A stretch of DNA of 20,510 nt from Paulinella micropora. Taxonomy: Eukaryota > Cercozoa > Imbricatea > Euglyphida > Paulinellidae. Each line of letters starts with the position of its first letter. Position 1 is the first letter of the stretch. The DNA is taken from assembly GCA_019918135.1 (NCBI GenBank), contig WBZZ01000487.1:30001-50510 (forward strand). The letters are read 5' to 3'. A program made the position numbers and the translations under genes. Below the pieces are notes generated by a model that was given only the letters and a program-made list of their open reading frames with translations, was not told where the DNA came from and did not search any database. Positions 8,791 through 17,022 of the stretch are shown piece by piece.

Positions 8791-8880
8791 ACGACAAACA
8801 CCAAAATCATATTGCACGGTGTGAAAACGTTCCAATAATGGGGGAGGAGGCGGGGAGGGGGGGCCGACATCTAACCAGAT

Positions 8881-8938
8881 GCTTTTTTGCTCAATGCTGG
8901 TCCATTGAGCTGCCCAATGGGCTTTTTTGCTCAATGCT
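8881..8938. repeat. 18-bp direct repeat pair
   Basis: GCTTTTTTGCTCAATGCT occurs at 8881-8898 and again at 8921-8938, with CCATTGAGC, an inverted partial copy, between them. This sits in the divergent M/P spacer. A regulatory or insertion-footprint role is possible but unproven. Confidence 0.6.
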
Positions 8939-9197
8939 CTGAATAATCACATTCGGCCCCCCCCCTTTTTTTTTAGAACTGCTTTCGCATTTTTGCGTGT
9001 ATGTGTGTTTGCACATAATATGTGTGCTACCGCTCGTTCAATATATGCGTGTATGCACAGAGGATTGTGTGTGTGTGTGTTACCGTTTGTTTATATTATT
9101 ACGTGTGTATGCACGTACAGCACAGAGGAGTTTTAGGTGTGTATGTATGTGTGTGTGCGTTCTTGTCTAACTGCGCGCGTTGTGTGTTTTGTTTGTT

Positions 9198-9232
<35 letters not shown>

Positions 9233-9466
9233 TTGCACAGAGAATTGCGTGTGTGCGTGTGTCTGTTTGCATACACACGCACATACATGCATCCCCACAA
9301 GATCGACACCAAACACACACACACGCACACACACACACACACATACATCCCACCGACGACACACACACATTGCGAGGGAGGGAACGCGGGTTTGTTGTGT
9401 TACGCCTTGTACATTTTGCTGCTCTTCTTTTCAAGACTGATCTTATTATTCTTCTTGTGTAGCATT
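8939..9466. other. GT/CA-rich spacer before gene P
   Basis: It contains C and T homopolymers near 8957-8975, interrupted GT repeats to about 9260, then CA repeats to about 9371. The last 95 bases are unique and end CTTCTTGTGTAG just before the gene P start. This could be promoter sequence or an upstream intron of P. Open frames over the GT/CA blocks are repeat translations. Confidence 0.5.
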
Positions 9467-10249
9467 ATGTCTTTCTTTGAGCAGCAAGCTCGGCGGCCTC
9501 CGACGACAGAACGGGAAACCCTGTGCGACCGAACAAAAAGACAGAAGCGTACACACTACTGTTCTTCTTTGTTCAATCTGTTAGAGCTGCTCGAGGACAA
9601 AACAATAGAATTGCTCATCGCGTACTCCCCGTCCTCCTTGCAGTGCTAGGCACGACCTGCAAGCGTCTCAAGTCCTCCTTGCTGCCATTGGCCACCGAGG
9701 CCAAGCAAGACGAACTCCGCGAGGTGCAAAATGCACTTGTCAAACAGATCGAGCATGTGGTCTTGCGGAGGGGGTTGAGAAATACGGTATCACCGGAGCA
9801 GTTCCCTTTCATTACTACAAAAACGGAGAAGAGTTGGATGCGCATGGCTGTCTGAACATTGACGTGGGCAGACGCTACGGCGAATCTGTACCCGTTACTA
9901 CGCGTTTGGTGTTGTATTGCAAACACACGATCCGGACCGCCAAAACAGTGATGGAACTCAGCTTGTCGCTGGACCAAGACAATGACACGTGCGAACACGA
10001 ATTCCTCAGGCATCTACCACTGGACGCATTTTATCGGAAGTGCGGAGCAGCGGCCAAATCGCAGAAGCCGTACAGAAAATCCTTTCGTTGCCAATGCTGA
10101 ATTTGTTGGGAGACGCCTACAGAGCTGAAAGAGATTGCACCCTGAAGTGTAGGATCTGCTCGAAAAGGGGTAACAGCTCCTGTCGGCGCAAGTGGCTCAG
10201 TGGCAACCCCAAGGAGTGTGCGCTTCTTGCAATGACTCGGACTAGGTGA
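9467..10249 (+). CDS. gene P, unknown protein with Cys-rich C-terminus
   Basis: Start ATG at 9467-9469 (MSFFEQQARRPPTTERE), preceded by a possible acceptor at CTTGTGTAG. Coding blocks then move frame: KQDELREVQNALVKQIEH; GITGAVPFHYYKNGEELDAH and NIDVGRRYGESVPVTTRLV; and GQIAEAVQKILSLPMLNLLG, ending with CRICSKRGNSSC and TGA at 10247-10249. Every change is minus one base (or an excised segment of length 3n+2). Candidate introns of fitting phase include GAG|GTGCAA..GCGGAG|GGG (47 nt) and ACA|GTGATG..CTCAG|GCA (62 nt). The closing C-x2-C-x7-C cluster may bind zinc. Divergent from M, convergent with Q. No family recognised; a decayed gene is possible. Confidence 0.5.
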
Positions 10250-10290
10250 CCACGGGAGGGAAGTCCGTCACACAAGATCAGAAGATTCTG

Positions 10291-10360
<70 letters not shown>
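10291..10360. repeat. compound (CT)n(T)n tract
   Basis: CT repeats run directly into about 33 T, just after the gene P stop. A second compound tract of the same build lies at 15419-15465. Confidence 0.9.
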
Positions 10361-10363
<3 letters not shown>

Positions 10364-10499
10364 ATTGGTTGGCGGCGTCCTTTCTGTCTGTTATTGCGAA
10401 ACCAAATGGCACTCTATTAGCCTGAGAAAAGGCAGTACGCCAAAAAGAGATTCCTGGCGAGTAGTAGTAGAATCGAAAAGAGACCAAAATGTTCTTTTA

Positions 10500-10517
10500 A
10501 ATAAAGTCTGTTTTATT
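10500..10517. terminator. two-way poly(A) signal between genes P and Q
   Basis: AATAAA on the plus strand (10500-10505) and AATAAA on the minus strand (10517-10512) face each other 6 bases apart. They lie between the stop of plus-strand gene P (10249) and the stop of minus-strand gene Q (10675), where signals for convergent transcripts are expected. Confidence 0.5.
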
Positions 10518-10674
10518 ACAACAAAATGCATTCTTCAAGCTAGTCATGAATTCTTCTCGGGGACCTCTTGGTGAATAATATTAACAAAAACAAAAGAGGT
10601 CTGCGTCTCACCTCCTCCAAAGGATTTGTGCTAGGATTCCTTCCCCTTTTTTTTCTCTGCCGTGTTCCGGCCTA

Positions 10675-11400
10675 TTAGGACGGCTCCTGCCTTAAAGTGG
10701 ACTGCGCACCGGCCTGTAGTTTGACGCTGGCTAACACTAGGCTCTGGCATTTTCTAAAGCTATTCTCGTCTATCTCTCGCACTGTCCCGTCGTCGTTCTC
10801 GCGCAGCAGGCCCTGCGTCACGAGGTGGTACAGGAGCGCCTGGTTCGTACGCATTGCGTTCTTTCTGAAAACCTCCGGGGCATGGCGCCGGTGGCTCACG
10901 ATGTGCAACCGTATGCTGCTCAGCAGCACGTGCTGGTTGCACTCGTCCTGCCAGCGCCGGCGGTACCACTGCTGCACACACCGCAGCACCACCAACTGGC
11001 TCCTGTCACCCCACTCGTCGAATAAGCTCTGCAAGTGCGCAAAGTCTCTGTTGTCGCATTGTCCTCTGGGCATGAACTGGCACGCGAAGCAGAAAGATTC
11101 GTCCGCGCCCGGGTTTGCTGGGCGTCCTCCCGCTCAGCCTCCTCCAGCCCCGGGTAAAGGCTCAGCGGGCGCATCGGCTCGGACGGCGCGTTGGCGTCTC
11201 CGGCCCCGTCGTAGTCGTTGTAACTTTGCCACCGTGTAGGTGAGCTTGGTCCGTGCTTCGTGCTGCACGGCGCGGCGCGAACGGACCCGTGTACCTGTCG
11301 TCATCATCCTCTGCCGCATCGTCATTGCCGCGGAATTCGAAGGGCACCAGCGCAACGCCACGTGTTCCATTCCGAGCAGGGCGTGTGGTGTGGAACGTCT
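10675..11400 (-). CDS. gene Q, unknown protein with FCFACQF Cys motif
   Basis: Blocks from the 5' side are VALVPFEFRGNDDAAEDDDD; AVQHEARTKLTYT; WQSYNDYDGAGDANAPSEP; then ADESFCFACQFMPRGQCDN continuing through LFDEWGDRSQLVVLRCVQQW to a stop at 10675. The last block is intact for 132 codons and more. Changes between blocks are +1, +1 and -1. The join TKLTYT/WQSYNDY needs just one base removed in ACGGTGG, which looks more like an indel than an intron. The C-x2-C followed by a further Cys may bind metal. No family recognised. No certain start codon: an ATG at 11370 is in the frame of the second block. Divergent from gene T across the hairpin. Confidence 0.55.
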
Positions 11401-11429
11401 TTAAAAAGTAAGCCACCCAAGAAAAAAGA

Positions 11430-11624
11430 AATCGGTGTTGGCTGGTTTTTTTTTGGGGGGGGGGACGCGGCCGCCTTTCCTCTCGCAAGGGGCCTGTCGC
11501 TCCTTTTTTTTACCGGTCCCCCCCCCCTCCCTTTTTGCCCGAGCCCTCGCCTTTTTTTTGCTTACCAGTCCGGCCCCCCCCCTCTCTCTTCTTGCCTGGA
11601 GAGAAGGAGAGGGCGGCGGTGAAG
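11430..11624. other. homopolymer-rich Q/T spacer
   Basis: Alternating runs of T, G and C (for example T8G10 near 11447-11464 and C9 near 11519) separate gene Q from the hairpin. Short frames here are artefacts of the runs. It should hold part of the divergent promoter. Confidence 0.5.
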
Positions 11625-11677
11625 GTTGGCGGGCGGGAAACATTTTTTAGCTTGAAAAATGTTTCCCGCCCGCCAAC
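11625..11677. promoter_or_regulatory. 23-bp-arm hairpin with E2F-like sites
   Basis: Left arm 11625-11647 and right arm 11655-11677 are perfect reverse complements of 23 bp, with a 7-base loop (TAGCTTG). The right arm contains TTTCCCGCC and the left arm its complement GGCGGGAAA, matching the consensus bound by E2F/DP factors in animals, plants and algae. It lies between the divergent genes Q and T, about 160 bp before the T start codon. A further CCCCGCCCGCC and the dyad TCCCAA-AA-TTGGGA follow. S-phase control is inference from the motif only. Confidence 0.55.
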
Positions 11678-11838
11678 GTTTCCCTAGCACAAAAAAGCAG
11701 ATATATCCCCGCCCGCCGGCCTTCTCCCAAAATTGGGAACCAGAGTTTTGCGGAGGCAAAAAAAACCATCCAACTTAATTCTGGCGCTGGCGCGGGCTTT
11801 TTTTAATTTTTTTTAAATTTTTTTTTAAGGACTGGAAA

Positions 11839-12950
11839 ATGTCTGAAGGAAAGGCGTTGCTGCGGAAAACCTCTGAGCATAACGAGTACTTCTGGGACAC
11901 CGTTGTGTACGAGCTCCTGTTTGCAGAGGGTGTCAGGGCCTTCTGTCTTTATTTCGCTTTGATTTTGAAGAAGAGCTTTTAGATGTTGCTCGTGAATGTG
12001 CAAATGAAAAGATTCCGGATTTTGATGACAGTCACATTGAAGACGATCCAGGGCTTGAATGACTCGCTCTACACGCATTTTAAGAATTTAAAAGATTTAA
12101 ATGGATACCAAAGCTGGTGAGCGAAATCAGCGGCCGCAAGAGCAAAATAATCAGCGACTTTTTTGACAAACAAAGTCCAGAAGGAAAATTGGAAGAACGA
12201 GGCTCATGCTTGGGTCACCCGTAGGCTTGGGCAAGAGCCGTTTCTAGAGGGCTTTGAAAATCTGACAAACTTTCCAGAGGACTGAAAAAAAAGAATTCCA
12301 AAAAGAAATGTGCGAAGCACTCCGGGCATCATACGACAGTAAGAACATTAAGTCGGTAGTGGCCGCCTGTTCAGGTCTTATGGACGCGTTTTGGAATGAA
12401 AGACAAGCTGTATTACGGGCATGCACATTTGTTCGTCCTGCGTTCCCAGCCGCGGGGCCACATCTGGTGGCACCCCGACAACGTCCTGGGAACTTCTTCG
12501 TCGGGGGAGATGACAACCGTGCAGCCCAGCTGCGCGATAAATACAAGGAACCGTCCGTTGCCGATCGTGATTGGGTCTTTGCTGGTAGTATCAGGAGACA
12601 CAGCGCCGTAAGGAATGGGCAATCGCTGCTGGCGTCTGGCAGCAAGTCCAATTTCGGCGTGCTCATGTTTGAGCAACTAGAGCAATACTTTCTAAAATAA
12701 AAATGGAATTTGTATGGTCTGTATATACCTCTGGCCATACTTGGCTCCATGAAGAGTATCCTGAGCCAGCAATATCAGGGCGTTATTGGGAAGCGAATTC
12801 GTAGACCCCAAAAAGGCTACGTTATTTGCCTCCAAGCTAACTGTTCTTTCTGATCCACGGGCGTGCAGGTACGACCTTGTGCGTGGGATCCAGGGCGCAA
12901 TCTTGTTTCCCAAGGGTCTAGAGCTGTACCGGGAAATTCAGACCACGTAA
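11839..12950 (+). CDS. gene T, unknown protein, frame-hopping
   Basis: Start ATG at 11839 (MSEGKALLRKTSEHN, then EYFWDTVVYELLF). Later blocks are DFEEELLDVARE; LKTIQGLNDSLYTHFKNLKD; ENWKNEAHAWVTRRLGQEPF; MCEALRASYDSKNIKSVVAA, in a 130-codon open stretch ending MFEQLEQYFLK at TAA 12698-12700; then MEFVWSVYTSGHTWLHEEYP; and VDPKKATLFASKLTVLSD to TAA 12948-12950. Blocks sit in different frames. A clean candidate intron is GTACGAG..TTTGCAG (20 nt) after DTVV, and another ends TTTCCAG near 12279. Changes at AAAAAAAA (12287) and CTAAAATAAAAATGG (12693) look like slippage or indels. The TAA at 12698 might instead be the true end, making the rest a second small gene. No family recognised. Confidence 0.5.
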
Positions 12951-13171
12951 AAGGCGGAAGGATAAATTTAACTAGCCAGTTTGCTACCACAAAAAGAAAG
13001 GAAAGCCCCTCCTGCGGGAGGGGGGTCCGAAAAAACAGGGCGGGGCCAGCCTTTCGAAGCTTTTTTTTTTCTCACGATGGGGTCCGTGCAACAGAGGCAA
13101 AAAAAAAGACAGAAAGATGACATTTACATACAATTGTTTGATACATTTTATGGCCAAAGAAGTGTGTACTT

Positions 13172-13215
<44 letters not shown>

Positions 13216-13247
13216 GTTCGGAAATTCTAGTGTAATAAGTTTCTGCT
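12951..13247. other. T/R spacer with long T tract
   Basis: Unique sequence, then a run of about 43 T at 13171-13213. On the minus strand this is a poly(A) that begins only about 34 bases after the gene R stop codon. No gene was seen. Confidence 0.6.
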
Positions 13248-13550
13248 TCAATCGTCGTCATCGAGCCACTCGACACGAGGGCGTTTTCGTGCGTCATCGT
13301 ACACAAAGTTCGCCAGGGGCACTGCTGCCAATACTTCTCTTTGCAACTCGTCCATGCCAGCAAGAGGGGGAAGGGGCTGCGCTACTGCCACCTGTAGGCC
13401 CTTGGGCTCCGGCGGCAGCCCTCGGTCCGTGCTGCCCAGCCGGCCAGCAAGCCCTGGAAAGCGCACGACGTTGAACCTGTCGCCATGCAGGGAAAGGCAC
13501 AGTGAACGACCCGAAAATAGCCAAGCTTTTGAAAGAAAAAACCAAGGCAA
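13248..13550 (-). CDS. gene R, short acidic-tailed protein
   Basis: Open for about 100 codons, ending LAAVPLANFVYDD, then RKRPRVEWLDDDD and TGA. The earlier part includes GRSLCLSLHGDRFNVVRFPG. A possible acceptor GCGCTTTCCAG lies inside the block, so the true 5' border may be there or further upstream. KRPRVE looks like a nuclear localisation signal next to an acidic tip. It is on the same strand as gene S, and could be its neighbour or a downstream exon. Followed at about 34 bases by a 43-base A tract in gene sense. Function unknown. Confidence 0.45.
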   Translation of the reverse strand: MPWFFLSKAWLFSGRSLCLSLHGDRFNVVRFPGLAGRLGSTDRGLPPEPKGLQVAVAQPLPPLAGMDELQREVLAAVPLANFVYDDARKRPRVEWLDDDD

Positions 13551-13808
13551 ACAACAGAGATGTTGTTCCCTCCCCCGCTTTCTTTTCCCTTAAATACAAA
13601 AAAAAAAGCCAAACAAAACCCCGGCCCCCCCCCCTCCTGCGTGACCATTGCTAGTTGGTTTTTTTATATTCCAATAAAGCGGGCCCCCCCCCCCCCCCAG
13701 CTACTTTTCCACAGTTCTCCGCCATGCCCCCCTCTCTAAATCTCCACGTTATATCTTCTTTTTTACTGAGAACAAAAACTGTTAAAACTGAGTTGCGTAT
13801 TGAAAAGT
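13551..13808. other. R/S spacer with C runs
   Basis: Unique sequence with C runs near 13626 and 13685-13699 and a minus-strand A-rich stretch. It should hold the 3' end of gene S and the promoter or upstream intron of R. No coding stretch was accepted. Confidence 0.45.
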
Positions 13809-14610
13809 TTACACAAGGTACTTCACGGGCAGGCCCCTGGCCAAGAAGAAGGCCTCAGCCTGCGCGTCGCCTTTTCGTGCTTGTCTCAACATTTCAGTAC
13901 GCAATTGAAACTCCTGGCTATCATTGCGCACCAGCCCACGCGGCTCATCGAGGGTGTAGAGGAAAGTATCGTCTCCTAGAATTTCGTTGCCGAGCGTAGA
14001 CTCTAGCTCAATGTCTCTAGCCAAGTCCGCATTCTCATCGTCGCCGGCCACTTGCGAAAAGAATTTGTTCTTGGCCACGAGATACAAAAACAAATGCGAA
14101 AGTGGCAGATTTGTGGAATTCAAATTGCGACGTGGAAGCGTCAAGCAAACAATCCTCACCACCTCGCTGTACGTTTGAGTGCCATTGACGCTCTTGAAAC
14201 GAGCCAAGACCGCAGAATCCGCGGGGCGCAAGATTTCCGCAACGGCCTGTCGAAGCGCTTCGACTGCTTCGTCATTGGCTCGCTCTAAGACGTCGACGTC
14301 CGCCTCGGGCTCCTCCGCGTTGAGGTACTGGTCGCGTACCTTCTTGGCGTACGACGTCAAGGCTCGTGCCAACGTCTCGCAAAACACACTGGCTTGCTCG
14401 TTCATCAGCCGAGACCAACGCGGGTCTCCCTTGCAAGTCGAGCCCGCGGGGTAGTCGCTCTCGCTAGTATCATCATCCTCTGCTGAGAACACGGGCACCG
14501 CGCCCAACAACAGCTTCCGGCGCTTGGCAGCCTCCTCTTCCTGCAAACTCGTGATGAGTTGCTGCTGCTTCAAGGCCACGTCCGCCAGCGCGAGCCGAGC
14601 AGTCTGCTCC
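13809..14610 (-). CDS. gene S, intact 5'-truncated ORF
   Basis: A single open frame of about 268 codons to TAA at 13809-13811, with strong coding character. LKQQQLITSLQEEEAAKRRK is a charged helix; SAEDDDTSESDYP is acidic; a long helical region follows; and LPLSHLFLYLVAKNKFFSQV is a hydrophobic helix that could pack in a core. I found no ATG at the 5' end. The open frame runs into sequence that on the other strand encodes a reverse transcriptase fragment (14606-14754), so the 5' end seems to have been replaced or interrupted. Unlike genes M, P, Q and T it has no frame change. No family recognised; helical and acidic composition suggests an intracellular, perhaps nuclear, protein. Confidence 0.65.
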
Positions 14611-14754
14611 TGAGGAGCTAGCAAGACAGCTGCTCAATGAGGACTTTATTGAGAGATCAACATCTCCAATAGTCTCACAACCGAGAATAGTGCCGAAGCC
14701 AGGAGGAGAATGGCGCCTGACAGTTAACTATGCTCGTGTTAACAAGGTGCTGGA
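14606..14754 (+). pseudogene. Ty3/gypsy RT N-terminal fragment
   Basis: The plus strand reads PEELARQLLNED, FIERSTSPIVSQPRIVPKPG, EWRLTVNYARVNKV. This matches the first conserved blocks of Ty3/gypsy reverse transcriptase: the S-x-SP entry, the VPKxG turn, then the WR-x3-NY-x2-x-N motif. It ends at a GAA tract exactly where the next RT block should begin. The missing continuation appears on the opposite strand at 19740, also beside a GAA tract. No gag or protease precedes it here; gene S coding lies there instead. Confidence 0.7.
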
Positions 14755-14850
14755 GGAAGAGAAGAAAAAGAAGAAGAAGAGCAAGGAGAAGAAGAAGAAG
14801 TAGAGGAGGAGGAAGAAGATGAAAAAGATGAAGAAGATGAAGAAGATGAA
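14751..14850. repeat. GAA/GAG tract at the RT break
   Basis: Purine-rich GAA, GAG and GAT triplets. The plus-strand frame gives Glu/Lys or Glu/Asp runs. It marks the end of the RT fragment and is the inverse counterpart of the TTC tract at 19729-19800. Confidence 0.85.
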
Positions 14851-14901
14851 GAACCGAAACTGCAACTCGGATCGCACAGCACCACCAACAACAGGAACAA
14901 C

Positions 14902-14902
<1 letters not shown>

Positions 14903-14941
<39 letters not shown>

Positions 14942-14977
14942 AGTAGTAGTAAGTAAGTAGTAGTGGTAGTAGAAGTA

Positions 14978-15018
<41 letters not shown>

Positions 15019-15065
15019 TGTAGTAGTACTACTAGTAGTACTAGTAGTAGTACTAGTAGTAGTAC

Positions 15066-15107
<42 letters not shown>

Positions 15108-15119
15108 ACGATGTAGTTA

Positions 15120-15156
<37 letters not shown>

Positions 15157-15163
15157 GTTAGTG

Positions 15164-15207
<44 letters not shown>

Positions 15208-15230
15208 GGTGGTGGTGTGGTGGTGGTAGT
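14903..15230. repeat. TAG/GTA triplet microsatellite
   Basis: About 330 bp of TAG repeats with minor AAG, TAC and GTG variants, ending in a GGT/GTG block. Long Thr or Val frames over it are repeat translations. Confidence 0.95.
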
Positions 15231-15415
15231 ATGACGGAAATAGCATTTTCGTCATACACCTTCTGATGTCTTTCTGCAAATAGTATGCGCTATGGAGTCA
15301 TGCCACACAGCGCATCGACCACGGATAGACGTTAAAAGACGATAAATATATCCTCATGCGGCACGTCAAAGCGGATTCTCCAGCCATTCTTGTAGATTTT
15401 TGAACTCCTTCCCCT

Positions 15416-15455
<40 letters not shown>

Positions 15456-15577
15456 TTTTTTTTCGGCAGTATGTCAAGAACAAACGTACTATTAATAAAA
15501 AAATACAAGCAACGTGGTGCTGTAGTACGATTCCCCCTTTGATCTCCTTCTTCTTCTTATCATTATCATTATTATTA

Positions 15578-15614
<37 letters not shown>

Positions 15615-16180
15615 CAGGGAGATCGTAAGTACATTGTCTTTTTTATGACATACCCTTGTATAAGGCGGATATCCTATGATATAGTATTAGGGGGCCAGTC
15701 CTAATAGCTATATCCGAAGTCGAGGTGTATGTACACGACCCTGCGATATACAGACACAAGTAGAGATTGACCGTGCTCAGGTACGACAGTATATAATCTA
15801 TCGTAAAAAAATAATTTAATGAAAGTTTCAGAGAACATTTCATTTTCGAGAACATCATCCCAGGACTTGGAAAGGGTCATACCCGGGAACACCATCGCTC
15901 AATACACTAGCGATCCCCGTATACGGTGTAGTATCATCGTCGATCGACCTTTCGCACTCATATGTTGCGATCGAATGCTAAGTTATATCACTGAGTCTTT
16001 TTAATATTCATATTGATAACTGATGATGCATGATCAAATCATGATACGCCGTGGGCAATCAATCAGTTTGTTTGAGACACATAAAGAAAAATAGTTTCCT
16101 TGTTACTGCATTCGTCGTCTGGCGCGGATTTCTTTACCAGGTGGAGGACCACCAACAAAAGTCAGATCAAACTTTGACTG
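15231..16180. other. possible retroelement 3' end or LTR region
   Basis: This holds a short hairpin (15230-15256, arms TATGACGGAAAT and ATTTTCGTCATA, one mismatch), a CT/T compound tract (15419-15465), a TTA-rich tract (15545-15612), then about 540 bp of unique sequence up to the last retroelement ORF. A minus-strand TTATATAC near 15790 could be a TATA element. I found no matching copy elsewhere in the window, so an LTR cannot be confirmed. Confidence 0.35.
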
Positions 16181-16738
16181 TTAGAGAATGTCCCAGATAT
16201 TATTAGGGATTCCGCCCAACGATAATTCAAAAGGGATATCAAGCACTCCTCTTGGCAGTGTCTGAATGGTCCACGCAGTGTAATCCTTGTCTCTGGAAGT
16301 AATTGTATCATCCCATGTCTCGAGACTTTTTGCGTCTTTATATACTGGCAGATAATGTCTTGCCTTTGGATCCTCAACCGGGTCCATACTTCTCCAAAAC
16401 TGGAGTATCGGTTGTGCTATTTTTGCGGCTGATGATATTTTGAGTGTCAGTGTGACACGCATCTGTCGTGGGACCGCCACGACCCGCATCAAGTATAAGT
16501 CTGAGAGAGTGTCATCAGCGACATGTTGTTCCGCTGGTCTCATCAGATAGAAAGCATCTTTCACCCATGCGATGGTTGCTATCGCATTGCCTTCTTTCCA
16601 TCGCTCATGGACAATCTCAACGTTGCCCGCGTTTGGGTCAGTGTCCGTCCCCTCCTCCTCCTGGTGGACGTCCTTTGATCCCATCGACCTCATCGCCTTC
16701 CTCGGTTGGTCGTTGATAAGATCATTCCGCGCTCTCAT
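16181..16738 (-). CDS. extra ORF downstream of pol, 185 codons
   Basis: ATG at 16736-16738 overlaps the pol stop (TAATG). It reads MRARNDLINDQPRKAMRS, an acidic linker, then AIATIAWVKDAFYLMRPAEQ, ILQFWRSMDPVEDPKA and IPFELSLGGIPNNIWDIL to the stop at 16181-16183. It is intact. No chromodomain, aspartic protease, RNase H or envelope features (signal peptide, membrane helix) are visible. The position after integrase and the TAATG overlap suggest translation by termination-reinitiation or as part of a polyprotein. I do not recognise the family. Confidence 0.6.
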   Translation of the reverse strand: MRARNDLINDQPRKAMRSMGSKDVHQEEEGTDTDPNAGNVEIVHERWKEGNAIATIAWVKDAFYLMRPAEQHVADDTLSDLYLMRVVAVPRQMRVTLTLKISSAAKIAQPILQFWRSMDPVEDPKARHYLPVYKDAKSLETWDDTITSRDKDYTAWTIQTLPRGVLDIPFELSLGGIPNNIWDIL

Positions 16739-17022
16739 TAGCTGCGCCTCTGTGATCTTCTCCTTCTTTCCGCTATGCTCTCGCGGAGACTTGGACTGAG
16801 TCCCACCGCGCTTATGCGGTCAGTCTTCTCCTTGCTGTCCACCTCACTCTCCTCCTTCTCAGCTATCGGTGCCCGATAAGCATCGTCTTGGTCTATGCCA
16901 GCCTCCTTGTGGATGGGCGGCACCTCTTTGAAATCATCTTTCATCCGTTTTAACGCCTCCTCAACGGATTCATCTTCCAATAAGAAGGGATCATACTTAA
17001 TCAGCCTTCTTACATTCACAAT
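16738..17022 (-). CDS. pol tail, acidic extension after integrase
   Basis: In the same frame as the integrase C-terminus, beyond the TAA at 17023, the sequence continues IVNVRRLI, KYDPFLLEDESVEEALKRMK and a charged region to a basic end, RRRRSQRRS. Its stop (16738-16740) overlaps the next start codon as TAATG. It appears to be the natural C-terminal end of pol, now separated by one stop. Confidence 0.6.
   Translation of the reverse strand: MVNVRRLIKYDPFLLEDESVEEALKRMKDDFKEVPPIHKEAGIDQDDAYRAPIAEKEESEVDSKEKTDRISAVGLSPSLRESIAERRRRSQRRS

Noticed and set aside
12396..12611. Plus-strand frame with GHAHLFVLRSQPRGHIWWHP
   Set aside because: It looks protein-like, but the overlapping frame is open for 130 codons and continuous with good blocks on both sides. 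Kept only as an alternative.
12692..12913. Minus-strand open frame of 73 codons
   Set aside because: It overlaps plus-strand blocks (VDPKKATLFASKLTVLSD, then GIQGAILFPKGLELYREIQ) that fit gene T better. It is probably the antisense shadow.
6999..12950. Programmed ribosomal frameshifting as one general mechanism for genes M, P, Q and T
   Set aside because: Signs differ between genes (+1 in M, -1 in P) and no common slip motif was found. Introns, indels or base errors explain as much.
13890..13915. Near-copy of the palindrome (TTTCAGTACGCAATTGAAA)
   Set aside because: It lies in intact gene S coding sequence and matches only partly; probably chance.
14728..15279. Open frames rich in Thr or Val over the triplet repeats
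   Set aside because: Pure TAG/GTA microsatellite translation.
15230..16180. Confirmed LTR
   Set aside because: There is no second copy in the window and no clear TG..CA ends or target duplication, so it is described only as a possible LTR region.
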